A stretch of DNA of 64,000 nt, taken from positions 12,542,420 to 12,606,419 of the forward strand of contig CM069600.1 in assembly GCA_035771175.1 (NCBI GenBank). Reading direction: 5' to 3'. Every line of letters starts with the position of its first letter. Position 1 is the first letter of the stretch. Under the pieces are notes generated by a model. That model saw nothing but the letters and a program-made list of their open reading frames with translations, made no database searches and was not told where the DNA came from. Below, piece by piece: positions 35,243-47,285 of the stretch. The position numbers were made by a program, and so were the translations under genes. The stretch is from Paratinospora sagittata (lineage: Eukaryota > Streptophyta > Magnoliopsida > Ranunculales > Menispermaceae).

Positions 35243-35871
35243 AGGGTGATAATATGGCTAGGCTTACAGACCTAATTTGGCCTTATTTTAAAATTTATTA
35301 GACAAATTTAAAATTACATAATTAGATCCACTTTCGTCTCTAATTCGGTCGAAAGGCCTGAAAATTGGGTATGATTATATATATAATATTTTGTATATAT
35401 TTTATATATTTTATATATTTTAAATTTACTATAAAATATATATATATGTATGTATAAATTAATAATAAATATAAATATATAATTAAAATATATATAATAT
35501 ATATAAATATAATACGTATCACATATATAATATATTGTGTCAAAAAATTAATATAATATATATATAATAATAAAAAAAATATAATTAAGTGTATTATTAT
35601 AATTAAGAGTGTATAAAATGTATATAATATATATTTAATTAAGTTAATAGTATTATTTAATTAAAAGTTTATATTTGTATTATATATGCATTATTAAGAG
35701 TATGTTTAATTAGGTAAATAATACGAATAATTCACATATCTAGTCTATTTCTTAATAAAACAAATAATCTACATACCTATTATTTTTCTTAATAAGAGTA
35801 TATATAATATAAAATGGTAAAAATAAAATATAATAAAGATTCAAGATTATTATATAATTAGATAATATATT

Positions 35872-35929
<58 letters not shown>

Positions 35930-36372
35930 ATATATCAAAATATATTTTATTAAGTATATTCTTTAAAAGTGCGTAGTAGGACTAGATATAAATATATAAT
36001 AAATTTAACTAAATTATAATAAGGGTTGAGCTAAAATAATGAAAAAAAAATATATATTATCCAACTATATATATAAATTAATTCATTTAAAATAAATAAT
36101 ATTTTTAATTTGTATGTTTTATTTAATTATTTAACTAAAATTTATATTTTATTATAATTAATCTAAACGTATTTGCTTATATTAGTAGTTTAAAAGTCTA
36201 ATTTAAAGGCCCGGTCTATATATTTTTTGGGTTAAGTCTAGACCAAGACTTTTTAATGTTAACCCGGTCTAATCCGACCTAAAATTTTATAAGGCCAACC
36301 TACCCAGCCCGATTATTCCTAAACCTAATAAAACTAGGCAGGGTCGGGTCAAATGACACAAATTGTCATCCC
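35243..36372. mobile_element. hAT-like non-autonomous element, very AT-rich
   Basis: Left end AGGGTGATAATATGGC and right end CAAATTGTCATCCC mirror each other imperfectly. TAGGT occurs just outside both ends, a possible eroded target duplication. Near the right end are GGGTCGGGTCAA and CCGGTCTA-type words typical of TAGGGGTG-ended plant miniature elements. The interior is mostly A/T with a long TA run (about 35872-35923). No coding sequence. Confidence 0.45.
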
Positions 36373-37025
36373 GTAGGTCTCAATGAATTAGATACCACTG
36401 CTTCAAGATAAAAACAAAAGAAAATGGATGCCCAGTTTGTAATTTGAAGAAAAACATAAGTCTCCCTGAACTTTGTACCACCTCATTATTATTTTAAAAA
36501 TTCTATAATTTTTATTTAACCTTATAGATTTTATGGGTATATAAAAATAATGATTTTGTGGCATATAAAACTCTATTTAAATACTATTCTCATTTCACTA
36601 TAATATTTAATTAAAAAATAATAAATAATAATAATCATGTTAAATTCATGAGCTATAGAATTCATACATAACTTAAGTTTTATTTTTAATATAGTTATTT
36701 TATTTGTGATTCTTGCAATAAAATTAATTATTATAAAACTTTAATCATAAAATATTTATATTAAATAAAACAATAACCTTGTTGTTTGAAGAATAAAACT
36801 TCAAAATAAAAATAAAATAAAAAAGGTCTTCATTAATTATTACTAATTTAAGCATCAAAAAGTAAAGTACACTTGCAATGACAACAATAACCCTTCACAC
36901 CTTGCTTCATTTAATGGTAAGGACATAGCCACCATGGGATAACGTGTAACAAAAAATGATTTATTTGGTGTGGAGCATTGTAATTATGACTTGGAGACAT
37001 CTACATCAGAATTGTGTCTTTTGGT
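36373..37025. other. AT-rich spacer, no gene seen
   Basis: Low-complexity AT-rich sequence without a supported ORF, RNA or terminal repeat. Only the general composition can be reported. Confidence 0.4.
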
Positions 37026-37215
37026 TTACAATTTTTGTTCATTTAGCATTCCTTTTTTCATTGAAGGCGTACTCATTCCTTTTGAACGAGATTAATCCTC
37101 TTGTATTAGGACATTATAGAAACGTTTGGGCTAGCCTTCCCAGCATTAGCAGATAAATAAGAACATGCTCAAATTTGAACTCGAGACCTATATTCAGTTC
37201 TTTAACTAACTGAGC
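37026..37215 (-). mobile_element. tRNA-derived SINE (minus strand)
   Basis: On the minus strand, GTGGTAGCTCAGTTAGTTAA (about 37202-37221) matches an RNA polymerase III A box, and GGTCTCGAGTTCAAATTTG about 30 bases later fits a B box. The spacing is that of a tRNA head. A non-tRNA body follows, ending near an A-rich stretch (CAATGAAAAAAGG, about 37050). No acceptor-stem pairing supports a real tRNA, so a SINE is the better call. Confidence 0.6.
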
Positions 37216-38687
37216 TACCACTTAATGGTATACCCATATTTCTATTTCGTAGTTGGTATTACTATTATTTTGTTTCTTTTGATATTTAAATTGAATTGAA
37301 GTAAGAAACATAAAAAGCCAAGAAGAATAAGTAACTATTGCAATGCTTTTATAACAACAACTTCTTGTGTTTGTTATAAACAAGTTTCCTTTAATGTTTT
37401 TGTTTTAGGGCTAATTTGAGTTTTTTCGTTCCTTAGAGATGAGATTGGATCAACATAGCTTGATCCGAACCCTCTGTTAATAAGAATCTCAAATCCTTTA
37501 AGTACCTTTTTCTCTATAAACGTTAAAGTGGGCTTAGATTATGGGTTCTTACAAATGGATCTTTATTTAAATGAGCCTTGCTTGATGAACATCCTATTGA
37601 ATCACATACAAAGAACCTGCATGTTTTCTAGTCAATGGCAAAGGATACTGAATTGGTAAAATTACACTTATTGCTTTATATAAATAAATCATCTTCTTGC
37701 ATCTGGAATTGATTCAAAAATATTATTTGGTACTATTTCAATGTCAAGTAAATGTGGAAGATAGTTTAAGATGTCAAGTATATTTTTTGTTTTATCGTTT
37801 TTCATTTTCATTTATAATATCCTTTCCTTGTGTTGTTTCTTTAAAAAAAGGGAAATAGAATTCTTATGATAGTTACAACAATATGCTTGTGTACTGTTTA
37901 TATATTTTTATCAATTACACAATGTGATGACAAAGAAAAGAATTACTTGCATTTAATTGAATTATTATGGCTCTTCCCACACACACAGGAGCGCAGTACA
38001 AATAGGAAAAAGATTCTTTAGAAGCCTTTGATTATTTTTCAATTTCAAGTAAGAGATTAATGATTCGTGATACATGCATGAAAGGATTGTAATGCTTTTG
38101 ACGAAGTTATCAATCAAATTCATGAATCTTTACTCTCTAAAAAATTTTAGGCGTTGATAGAAAGAAGATCTATGAGATTGAGCCCCAACTTAGATTTGGG
38201 CAGTGCCAACTCTGCTATTTCGAAAGACTGGAACTTAAAAGACCAGGAGCTGCAAAGGAAAATTCTGTACATACAAATAAAGGCCTGCAATAAGTACACC
38301 TTTTGCTTTCAGTTCTTATGAAATGTGTATTTATTTTTTGATTAGTAGCTTTAATTGAAGCTGCAGTTTTAGACATTCTAACATTAAGATTTTTCAACAC
38401 AAAAAACGAACCATAATTTGCAAGTACATTATGGCCATACAATAATTACAGTATCGCCACAAGAATGGCAATGTAGCTTGGGCACGGTTTGTGTTAGACA
38501 AAAGAAAAGAGATTGAAAGAGATCAACGAGAACCTAGTTAATTATCTACCATTATATACTTATTTTTTATACCATCTTTTGTTAGAATATTGCAGTAGAA
38601 CCATTTAAGTAGCTTTCACATAAAAATCAGTATTGAATTTTAGGTCGCGGAGAATTTTATATATTTTATTTTTTATTTTTTTTGAAA
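37216..38687. other. Spacer without recognised genes
   Basis: AT-rich. No frame here has recognisable motifs, and no splice-consistent gene was found. Confidence 0.35.
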
Positions 38688-39126
38688 CACTACAACAAAA
38701 TAAATTTTTAACAACATAAAAAATGTTGTTAAAATGAATGTCATTAAATATTTATAAGTTTTGATTATATTTAAGAAAATGTTATTAAAATAATTAAAAT
38801 GTTATAATTAAAATCTATTATTTAATATTAATAAAAAAGAAATACAAATTTTTATTAATTTATTAAATAAAATTTAAAATATTATTAAAGTTTGTATTAG
38901 ATTTCTCAAAATACTAATAAGATTTAGAAACAAATAATATTTTAGTATTGAAAAATAAACGTTATTTTTAAATCATAATTTTTGGAAAAACAAAATTACA
39001 AGTAATAAATTTTGAAATAAGTAACTTTTTTTAGATATTATCAAAACTTTTAATATTTAGTGACATTATTTTTAACGACATTTGTTGTTTTGTTAAATAT
39101 TTGTTGTTTTTTTTTTTTTTGTAGTG
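38688..39126. mobile_element. CACTA-type miniature element (439 bp)
   Basis: Starts CACTACAACAAAA and ends TTTTTTTTGTAGTG, perfect CACTA ends with an A/T-rich inverted extension. AAA lies on both sides, consistent with a 3-bp target duplication although uninformative in this composition. Subterminal words AACAACAT, ATGTTGTTAA and ACGACATTTGTTGTT occur in both orientations. No transposase is present, so it is non-autonomous. Confidence 0.75.
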
Positions 39127-39240
39127 AAAAAATGTTGCTATTCACTAGGTTCTTTATGTTTTCAATCCATTTCTATGAAACTATTGGACCAACTATTTTA
39201 ATTTTGTTATATATATATATATATTTTGTTGTTTTCTTTT

Positions 39241-39640
39241 CATGAAATGAAGGAGCTTACGAAAGTGTTTCTTGATGAGAACTATAAATTCAACGACGAA
39301 CAAGCTTGGGGCATGCTTTGCCAAATCTTGGAAGGCTTGGAATATATTCATAGTGAAGGAATAATCTATTGTGGTCTCAGTCCACATAATATTTTTCTCG
39401 ATTACTCTATGAATGTCGAAATAGGAGACTTTAAGTTAGTTAAGATCCACATATTGTTTTGCTGGTTATCTTTTCTTCTTCTTCTTCTTTTTTCTTTTGC
39501 TAGAACTAATTATTAATTTTCTTGTCTTATTCTATTATATCATTTGAAATGTAGCTCGTCATTTTCTTGAGGAGCATATTTATGATAAAGACGAAATAAC
39601 ATTTTATTCTTTTGCATGGAAAGAGAACAAATTTGTGAGT
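39241..39640 (+). pseudogene. Fragment of a GCN2-like protein kinase domain
   Basis: The stretch MKELTKVFLDEN ... 'WGMLCQILEGLEYIHSEGI' resembles the lower lobe of the eIF2-alpha kinase GCN2. The catalytic loop, normally HRDLxxxN, reads YCGLSPHNIF, so the catalytic Asp is lost. The Mg-binding motif is changed from DFG to DFK ('IGDFKLVK'). The frame then runs into T-rich sequence. A further segment (ARHFLEEHIYDKDE, about 39553) could be a later exon piece. No N-lobe is visible upstream. The fragment is bounded by a CACTA element on the left and cut by a solo LTR at 39646. It is a dead copy or part of a pseudokinase gene. Confidence 0.65.
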
Positions 39641-39645
39641 AATAA

Positions 39646-41585
39646 TGTAACACCCTGTAATTTTAGTTAAATATGATACGAATAAATTATACGTATATCG
39701 AGATATATGATACGCGTATGTTATACGTAAAAGCCAAATATATGCGTGTATAATATACGCTACATGCTATATTTAAGAAATATGAGCAAATAAAAAATAT
39801 AAGTTTTATTAGTTGAATGGGTTGGTTAATTAGATATGTGAATTAAATTGATTAATAGATGGAGAAGTTGTTTTAATAAGTTTAATAAGGTGAATGAGAG
39901 TTATTTAATTAAGAGGCTTTGAAAGCATAGGATCATTGTTTAATATATATTGTTAATCTCTCTCTCATTCTAATCCTTATCTCTCTCGAGATTTTCGCCG
40001 AATCGAGACTCACGGTAAATATTTTTCACTCTATTTCTTCGTGAAATTACTATCTAAGCTAGATGTAACGATTCTAGTAGACTAATTTTAGCTATGGGAG
40101 CCGTTTTACGGCGTTTTCAAAAATTGGAGTTTTGACCCAACGTGAATGAAAATTCGCTAGAAAGGTAGAAAAACGCTCCCTAGACTGTCGGGACCCCGAA
40201 TATGTGGTTAGATTCTATTTCATAATTTTTGGAGACCGTTTGACAATTTTAATACAATTTACATCTTTCGGATGAATAGTGAATAGTGAAGTAAATAGTA
40301 AATAATGAATAGTGAATAGTAAATAATAAATAGTGAATAGTGAATAGTATTGTAAATAGTGAATAGTGAATAGTACTGTGAACAGTGATTTGAAATCATA
40401 GATTTGTAGAGAACTGAATTCCGGACGTTTCGATACTATGATCGTGATTTTTGGATATGATTTGATATTTTTAGTAGCTACCGATATGATGATTCTCATG
40501 ATAATCTATGGTTAATTTCAGTGTTTAAATTGAGAGCTTAAGGGCATGGATAAACGCTCTTGAGGAAGCAATGACGTTTATTGTTGCTCGATTTTAGAGG
40601 TTGGCTTAGAAACCCCGTGTAACCACTGTGAGTAGAGTTTCATTGATTTGGTTCTTGTATGACATTGTACGCATATAAAATGTTTGATTGTATGCACGTT
40701 ATATTTATATATAATGCATTGAGTTTTATGGAGCATGCAAACTGATTTTAGCAATTGGAGTTTGTAATGATGTCATTTCGTTAGGAATTATACCCGGATG
40801 AGGTTTTGCGAGTCCTCATTGTCAGTAGGTCTATCCTAACAAGGGTTGCGATCCTTGAAATGACTGTGAATTGGGTAATGAGAGGCTGTGGCTACCTTGT
40901 AACGGCCATACAAGGGTTAGACCCGCTCTATTGCCTTGTGGAGGAGGGAGATTGTGCATTGTGTTATTGAAAACTCATGCAAATTATGTTGTTGACATGT
41001 ATAATATATTCGTTGAATGATGCATGTGTTGAATAAGTGTTTGAAATGATTTTAAATGTCATATTTCTTTAAATGTATATAATTGTCATCTCAAGAACTA
41101 TATTCACCGAACTTTTGTTTGCTCACCCCATTTCCTCCAATATTTCAGGTATTGAGTCGAAGGGAAAAGAAAAAATTCGTGAGTGATAATCACGTGAACC
41201 TTCGTCTAGTATGTGATGTATGCTTGGAGAAAATAGATTATATTTTTGTTATTTTGATATGTATAATTATCACACACTATATATATGTAATATCACGTAG
41301 ATGGGTTGTGTGGTAATATTATATAATGTTTGGGATGATGAAATGAGCTGAGCATAGATATTTATCAGATGAGACTTTAATTTGTGGAATGAATAAAATG
41401 TTTATAGAGATCTATATTGGATTTGATTTGTGGTATATTAGAAAAAAAAAATTGCTAAAACTTTTGGGAATTATTGTGAGACTACGTGAAGGCTGACAGT
41501 GTATTATATATTGTATATGAGTATGTCCAGTGTATAGTATACTGTGCCGATCATGACGTCAGCCTACGTCAGGGGCGTCGTGACA
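39646..41585 (+). repeat. Solo LTR, family F1 (1940 bp), target duplication AATAA
   Basis: Starts TGTAACACCCTG and ends GGGCGTCGTGACA. AATAA stands directly before (39641-39645) and after (41586-41590). No primer site follows and no internal sequence is present, so this is a solo LTR left by LTR-LTR recombination. The orientation is plus. It contains an expanded AATAGTG-type repeat at 40274-40387. Confidence 0.9.
40274..40387 (+). repeat. AATAGTG minisatellite within the F1 LTR
   Basis: About fifteen imperfect tandem copies of GAATAGT / TAAATAGT. The homologous place in the F1 LTRs at 10029 and 57411 has only a few AACAGT-like words, so the array expanded in this copy. Confidence 0.8.
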
Positions 41586-43553
41586 AATAATCAATAGGGA
41601 GATCACGTATAATTTTTTTTTTGACTAGAAACTATAAATATATATTAATATGTAATAAAATACAAAAACAGTCCAATGGGGATGAGAAGTCCCAAAAGGC
41701 ATTACAAAAGTTCCAAAATAGAGTTACGACTCTGATTCCACTCCCCATGACTATAGATTTTCATTTATTAATGATATAATTAAATTTGTTGAAGCATTCC
41801 ATTATCTTTAGTTAAGGAATTGCAACACTCAGAACTCAATAAAAGGTCTTACTAATTTGCATCATTGATTAATAGATCCTTGAAAATTGGTTTATAGCTT
41901 AGCATGATATAGGTGAGCATCCTCCTATAAAGAAAAATGAATGTGGATAAGCTTCCTTGGTTCCTATATTAGTATATTTACCTCTAAAGACGCTTTTTCT
42001 TTCTTCTTTGTAATTTTACATGCATTTTGACAATGGGAAGGAAAAAAAGTGTAAAGTTGGTAGAAGGTCCAGAAACCTTAAAGAAGTGGATAATGTTTAA
42101 GCAATTAAGTCCCTCTTAATCTTGTATGTCTTCGAAGGTGTGCCCTAGTACAATGTTAATATTGGTCATCATGTGACTAGGTCGTCACTGGTTAGAGTTG
42201 TCGAAACAACTTGTGAAGATGCAAGGTACAATTTTGTATAATAGCCCAAAGTAGTATGACCTTTCCCCATGATCTATAAGTACGAGCTCATGGACTAGAT
42301 TGCCATATTTAATCATTCATGTCTTCCACCCTAATACTAATTGTGATGTAGTTCAACAAGACTTGACATATTTTCATAAGTTAGAATATCCCAAGAAGAA
42401 AATGGTATAATAAAAAGGACATAGATAGAATTTTCTTAAAAGATTACGCGTGAGATTTTAGAAAATTTTGACAAAGAGATACGTGTTTCTGAAGAAAAAT
42501 GGCATGTCGATCAATACTCGGTGATATGCCGTGACTAATGCCATTTTTTTGGTAAATTCCTTCGTTTAGGCATTCAAATCACGTTTTTAGTATTTTAGAA
42601 AAGTTTTGTTTCGAGTATAACTCGAATTAAGAGAGTCCGATTATGTTTTTGTTTTTTCCTGCGCGATATATATTGCAAGATTTTTATTTTTAAGTAGGTT
42701 TTAGCAAACTTTCTATTTTTAGTAATTTTTGTTATTTTTAGTATTTGAGTAAATTAAGAGGTTTTTTAGTGAATTTTGTCTATTTAAGGCCATTATACGC
42801 ATTATAAATTTTTATTCGAATATTATTAATTTTTTTAAGAGAATTTATGAATTTTTTACCTCTTTTCTCGATATTCGATAAAATCAATGAGTCTAGAAAA
42901 ATGCATTTATTATCTTTGCTATGGCATCAAATTGTCAATAGGCAAACCTGTTCAAAGAAGAGTTGTTCTTTGCTCATAGACACACAATCATCGTACGTAA
43001 TAGCTTTTCACCTTTTCCTAGTGGTCATTTTGTGTCTTTCTTTCAAGACGTTCTAGAAGATGGCAAATAGATGTTACTTCTGTACAGAATTATCTTTGTA
43101 AAAACTCACTTTATATAAGAAGAAAGAAGAGGAGTCTAAGCAAATGGTGATGCGTTTCAAGGGAAGCACAAAGCATCAAGTAATGGATAACAATGACTAA
43201 AAGAACTACGCCTTGCATGTGTGACCTTTAATTTGTAGTAGTATGATGTATGAGGACCGTGACTAAAGCCCAACCCCTTAAGCATCTCAACTCAAACTCT
43301 TCGCATGCAATGCATGTATACGACACACTTTAGCGCCTCGGTACCAATTTACTCATAAAATGTATATTTATAAATTTATTTGACAGTTATTATACTTAAA
43401 AGTCGTAGTTAATTTAAAATTTTTTGATGAAAATAACACCCGTGAGTTAAGGAGTTTTGATTTTATAAAGAGTATAGTTAAGGAGTTAGATATAGATAAA
43501 TAATTATTGTTTTTATTTTCTTAAACATCAAACAAATTTTATAAACTCATTTA
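41586..43553. other. Spacer, possible repeat debris, no supported gene
   Basis: Contains a T-run at about 41612 and, near 42490-42560, short inverted words (AAAAATGGCAT / ATGCCATTTTTT) suggestive of a small DNA element. A 69-codon frame near 42847 has no recognisable motif. The sequence does not continue the kinase or the WD40 gene. Confidence 0.35.
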
Positions 43554-44389
43554 TCATTTATTACTTATATTGTAATTCTTTTTATTAGTAGACTCAGCCA
43601 ACTCTGGAATTCTCTTTTGAACTGAAGTGGCCCCTTTCTCAATATTCTTAAAATGAGATTCTGTGAAGTTTGTGTCCTCAATTATTGGCAGAAGCAATGA
43701 GGAAGTAGAAGTAATTCCACCCAATACATTACCAGTAGCGGGATTAATGTTGATGCCTCTGCAGAAATGGTCAAACATGGAGTGAGAAGCTGTACCACGG
43801 AGGACTCTCTCTCTGGCACTCGTCTTTACATCCCAAAGACATAAGACATCAACTGAATCAGAAATTCCCGCGATGTTTTTGCATAGACATGCTATATAGC
43901 CTCTTACACTATCCCACACAACCAATGAAGGAAAGCTAGGATGTCCAGGAAACATTCTTTCCACTCTTAAAGTCTCAAGCGAAACAAGAGCAACACAAGA
44001 ATCCTCTCCTACAGATAGAAAACAATCATTCCAGGGACTGTCTGTTCTTGGAGGGGGCAAGATTATTTGACGCACAGGAGCTACATGATGGTGCATCACA
44101 GTTATGTGATTACCCGTGTCAAGATCCCATACACGGATGGTGCAGTCCATGCTACCCGACACTAAAACCCATCTGAAGCTTTGCTCATTTGAGTTTCCAT
44201 TCATATGATGAGCTGCCATGCATAGGATCGGACCCGCATGTCCTGAAAAGCATTGTTTTGTCACATGTTGTTCTACCTTGTGATGTGGACTTCCATCAAC
44301 AGAATCCACTTCTTGGAAAAACATTTCAAATCGAACCGCTTCTATTTCTCCATTATAGAAACCATAAACTATGGCATACAGGCAGGTTA
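43554..44389 (-). pseudogene. WDR7-like WD40 protein, single exon fragment
   Basis: From a CAG acceptor at 44390 the minus strand reads 'LYAIVYGFYNGEIEAVRFE', then the WD units 'FSGHAGPILCMAAHH ... LVSGSMDCTIRVWDLDTG', 'ITVMHHHVAPVRQIILPP', 'VERMFPGHPSFPSLVVWD' and 'LRGTASHSMFDHFCRGI'. This wording matches the plant WDR7/rabconnectin-3 beta-like WD40 proteins, such as Arabidopsis At4g11270, from recollection; in animals WDR7 works with the V-ATPase. The exon is undamaged, but neither neighbouring exons nor a proper C-terminus are visible in the flanks; the stop at 43554 follows a non-homologous tail. It is most likely a captured or orphan fragment. Confidence 0.7.
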
Positions 44390-44755
44390 CTGATCTTTAA
44401 GCAAGGTGCAGCCTAGAAACCTTCCCCGAACCCTACAACAATGGGAGACTCATTCCCTTCTCTTGGGGAAAGCTAGTAACTTGAGCAGTCGACCCGCTCC
44501 CGCACCATTATTCGACTAATTCCCACACCAACAGTCTACCACGATGGTTACCTACGAAAGTTGCCTCTAGCGAATTGTGTTTGAAAATCTGACCCAACAT
44601 TTCGCGCGTAGTCCGCACTAATCCAGCTTAATCCGGTCAAGGCATTCAAAAATGCGGCTCAAGAAATTACAGCTCTAGGGGATCAAACTCACGACCTCTG
44701 GAACACCCCACTCAAGTCGAACCATCGGGCAACGGGTCGTTGGCATACTATATAA
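44390..44755 (-). mobile_element. Possible SINE-like sequence (minus strand, tentative)
   Basis: The minus strand contains GCCCGATGGTTCGACTTG and, about 30 bases on, GGTCGTGAGTTTGATCCCC, similar in spacing to A and B boxes of tRNA-derived elements. The remainder is GC-richer than its surroundings. The boundaries are not defined. Alternatively it is intron sequence of the WD40 gene. Confidence 0.3.
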
Positions 44756-45690
44756 TAATATTATATTATACCATATATATATATATATATATGAGAGGGG
44801 TCACATCGCTACCTAAATAATGATCCTCTTCCCTAACTGGACTTAGCTTCTAAATTTTGACTTCGCCCAAATTTTTTTCTAAAATCAGCACCCAACATAA
44901 GGAGATATATTGGACAAGATTTTTGTTTTTTTGACAAGAAACAAAATGATAATAATAAATGTGGGCAACAACAAAAGGTGAGGGCAAGATATCTCCCTTA
45001 CAAAAACAAAAAACTACAGACCATCTAAAACGGCCCACCAATTCCTTGTCCAATCACCTAACCTATAAACAGTTGAGAGTTTACAAGTACAAACCCAAAA
45101 TGAAGCTAAAAGATGACAGTCCTCCTAAACACTAATACTATCCTAACAAACTTTGTCAAAGACTCTTTTGGGTTTTTTCCCACCCATATCGACCACACAA
45201 CAGCCAAACTAATCACCTTCCTGCACTTTCATCCGGTCCTTTGTTTTCAGGATTACTCCTCATTGTCGTAGAACTACTATTTGACTTTAACCAAAGACAT
45301 CACTTTATTCCTCAGTTTCTGAATCTACTAAGGTTGTTCCATAAAAGTGACAGGTTTGGTGCCTACGTGGTATAAGTTGTACAAAGCTTGTCTAATTATG
45401 AATATAAAATATTTTATTATCTATTTTTTTATATAATAAAAAAATCATGCCTATAAATATTAAAAATTCTATTTAATGGGTGGTGCCTTCCAATCAATTT
45501 AAAAATAAAATAAAATTATAGGCATATTTTGGACACTTAGCGTCAACTTGTACAAAACTTGTCTAATTTTGGATATACTATTTTTAGATGTCTTTTGTGG
45601 ATATAAAAAAATAATCATGGCTATAAATAAAAAAAATCCTAAAATCTAATATGGAGGCTATTTTTCCATCTAATATGAAGGCTATTTTCC

Positions 45691-45727
<37 letters not shown>

Positions 45728-45740
45728 GTTTAATGAAAAG
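44756..45740. other. AT-rich spacer between WD40 fragment and LINE
   Basis: Two TA runs (about 44774-44792 and 45700-45722) and two similar stretches near 45340-45420 and 45510-45590, both with 'ACTTGTACAAA.CTTGTCTAATT' wording. No supported gene. Confidence 0.4.
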
Positions 45741-45744
45741 ATGG

Positions 45745-47250
45745 CATTTCATTCAACGAGAAGAAGCATGCAAATCAACTTGGCAAATAGAATACCACCA
45801 ACTGGATACATCTTCTAGCCACGTAACAGGGCTTGAAAGTTGTTGACCAAATTTTGCCAACGCGTGGGCAGCATTATTACCCCTTCTATTAATATTTTGG
45901 AAACCTCGTATCTTCAATTATGATTCCTATCTCCAGTCTTGAGTGAGTTTTGCCCTGTACCAGATTGATCACATTACACGAGGCCGATTCCACCCAAAAT
46001 GGCCAACAATATGAATCAACCCTTCTTTTACGGCCATACCCTCGGCATTATCAACACCAGTAGAAATCTCCATTTTTTTTGCTGCTGCCACCATAATCTC
46101 GACAATTTCATTTCTTATTATGGCTCCTAGGCCAATGATATTTCGCTGATAATCCACTGCTGCATCAACATTTAACGTAAATTCACCTATGAAGGGAGGT
46201 TTCCATAATGAACTCCTACAAACATGATTCTCTAATGTTGATGAAGTTTGTGGAAATGGTGCATTAAAATTGCTAACATTCTCTTGGATTGACTGATGGT
46301 ATATTTTGACCCAATCAGCAATTTCACTCACAGAGTTAGGGATCTAAGCAACCTGACCGATTCAACCCGATCCGACCAAATCAAATCCGACTCGACCCGA
46401 TCTCTTAAAATTTATATATATAAAAGTTCATCATCATTCTTGTAAGTCAAGTTTAATTGTAGCTTGACTTGTACATATAAGTTCTTCCAAAAAAGAGAAA
46501 TCTCATCTTTTAAAGCTTAAATACTAGTTTAATAAGTTGGATACATGATAATTTAACATATTTTATTACTAATATAAACTTAAATAGTAGTTATTAAGCT
46601 TTAAAAAAATTGAGCTATTTAACGGGGGCCAACTCGACCGATTCGATTCGACCTGACCTCATCGGGTCGGGTGGGTAAGGGGATAAAAACCCGACCCGAC
46701 CCGATTTCACCCCTACCCAGAGCGCCCTTTCTCACCATGTACCAACTTATTACGATTATTTCATAGGGTCCAGAATAAAATTATGTGCAGAGCCATGCCT
46801 TCATCTTTTAACTTCTTAGCGCCTGAGATAAATGCTGGACTGCATGTTCCTCCTAGGTCCACGTCTTTGTTCTTCTGAGTAAAAAGTATCCTCCATGCCT
46901 CTCTTGCCACACGACAGTGAATGAAAATATGGTCAGTAGAGTCCATGCCTCTTGAGCAAGCCACGCACACCCCAAGTTCAGATATACGGCGCCGAGCCAT
47001 GTTGTCCCCAGTGGGTAAAACAACTTTTTTCTTGTTAGGGATGAGTAGTCTCCACAATTGTTTCCACCACCACGTTCCAAGATGTTCATCAGAAGACGAA
47101 CCATTCTGGCATCTGTCTAGAGCGAGATTATGTCCACTTTTCACTGTATAAGCGTCGTGCTTGCCATAATGCCATACAAGTAATAAAATACGAGGGCTGC
47201 TACGAGGTCCGTAGACCTCGCTAAGACACTCTCTTTACCCGTCTACTAAC
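45745..47250 (-). mobile_element. LINE 3' end: zinc-binding RT domain and RNase H, split
   Basis: The minus strand reads 'LLLVWHYGKHDAYTVKSGH' (about 47130-47190), then a zf-RVT segment ('WWKQLWRLLIPNKKK', 'LGVCVACSRGMDSTDHIFIH' with its Cys and His ligands) to about 46760. After an inserted hAT-like element (46337-46715) it continues with an RNase H domain ('GEFTLNVDAAVD', 'GLGAIIRNE') and ends with 'RRGNNAAHALAKF ... TWLED', a typical plant LINE C-terminus, followed by a stop and a TA-rich tail near 45745. The RT core and endonuclease are absent, as in 5'-truncated LINEs. Several in-frame stops are present. Confidence 0.85.
46337..46715. mobile_element. hAT-like miniature element (379 bp) inside the LINE
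   Basis: Ends TAGGGATCTAAG and (mirror) TAGGGGTGAAAT, with GACCCGA / TCGGGTCGGGT words near both ends. The 8-bp flanks CACAGAGT and CCCAGAGC match at six positions, as expected for an aged hAT target duplication. Removing the element and one flank restores an open LINE frame across the site, which confirms the boundaries. Confidence 0.8.
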
Positions 47251-47285
47251 ACGTTACATATTTAGTCATGAATACAATTATTTTC

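Noticed and set aside
37150..37221. A true tRNA gene on the minus strand
   Set aside because: A and B boxes are present, but no acceptor stem closes and the sequence continues into a SINE-like body.
40274..40387. CRISPR-like array
   Set aside because: The repeats are 7-8 bp, contiguous and without spacers; this is a minisatellite in a plant LTR.
42847..43056. 69-codon frame with Cys/Ser-rich middle
   Set aside because: Looks like transposon debris or chance; no recognisable zinc-finger spacing.
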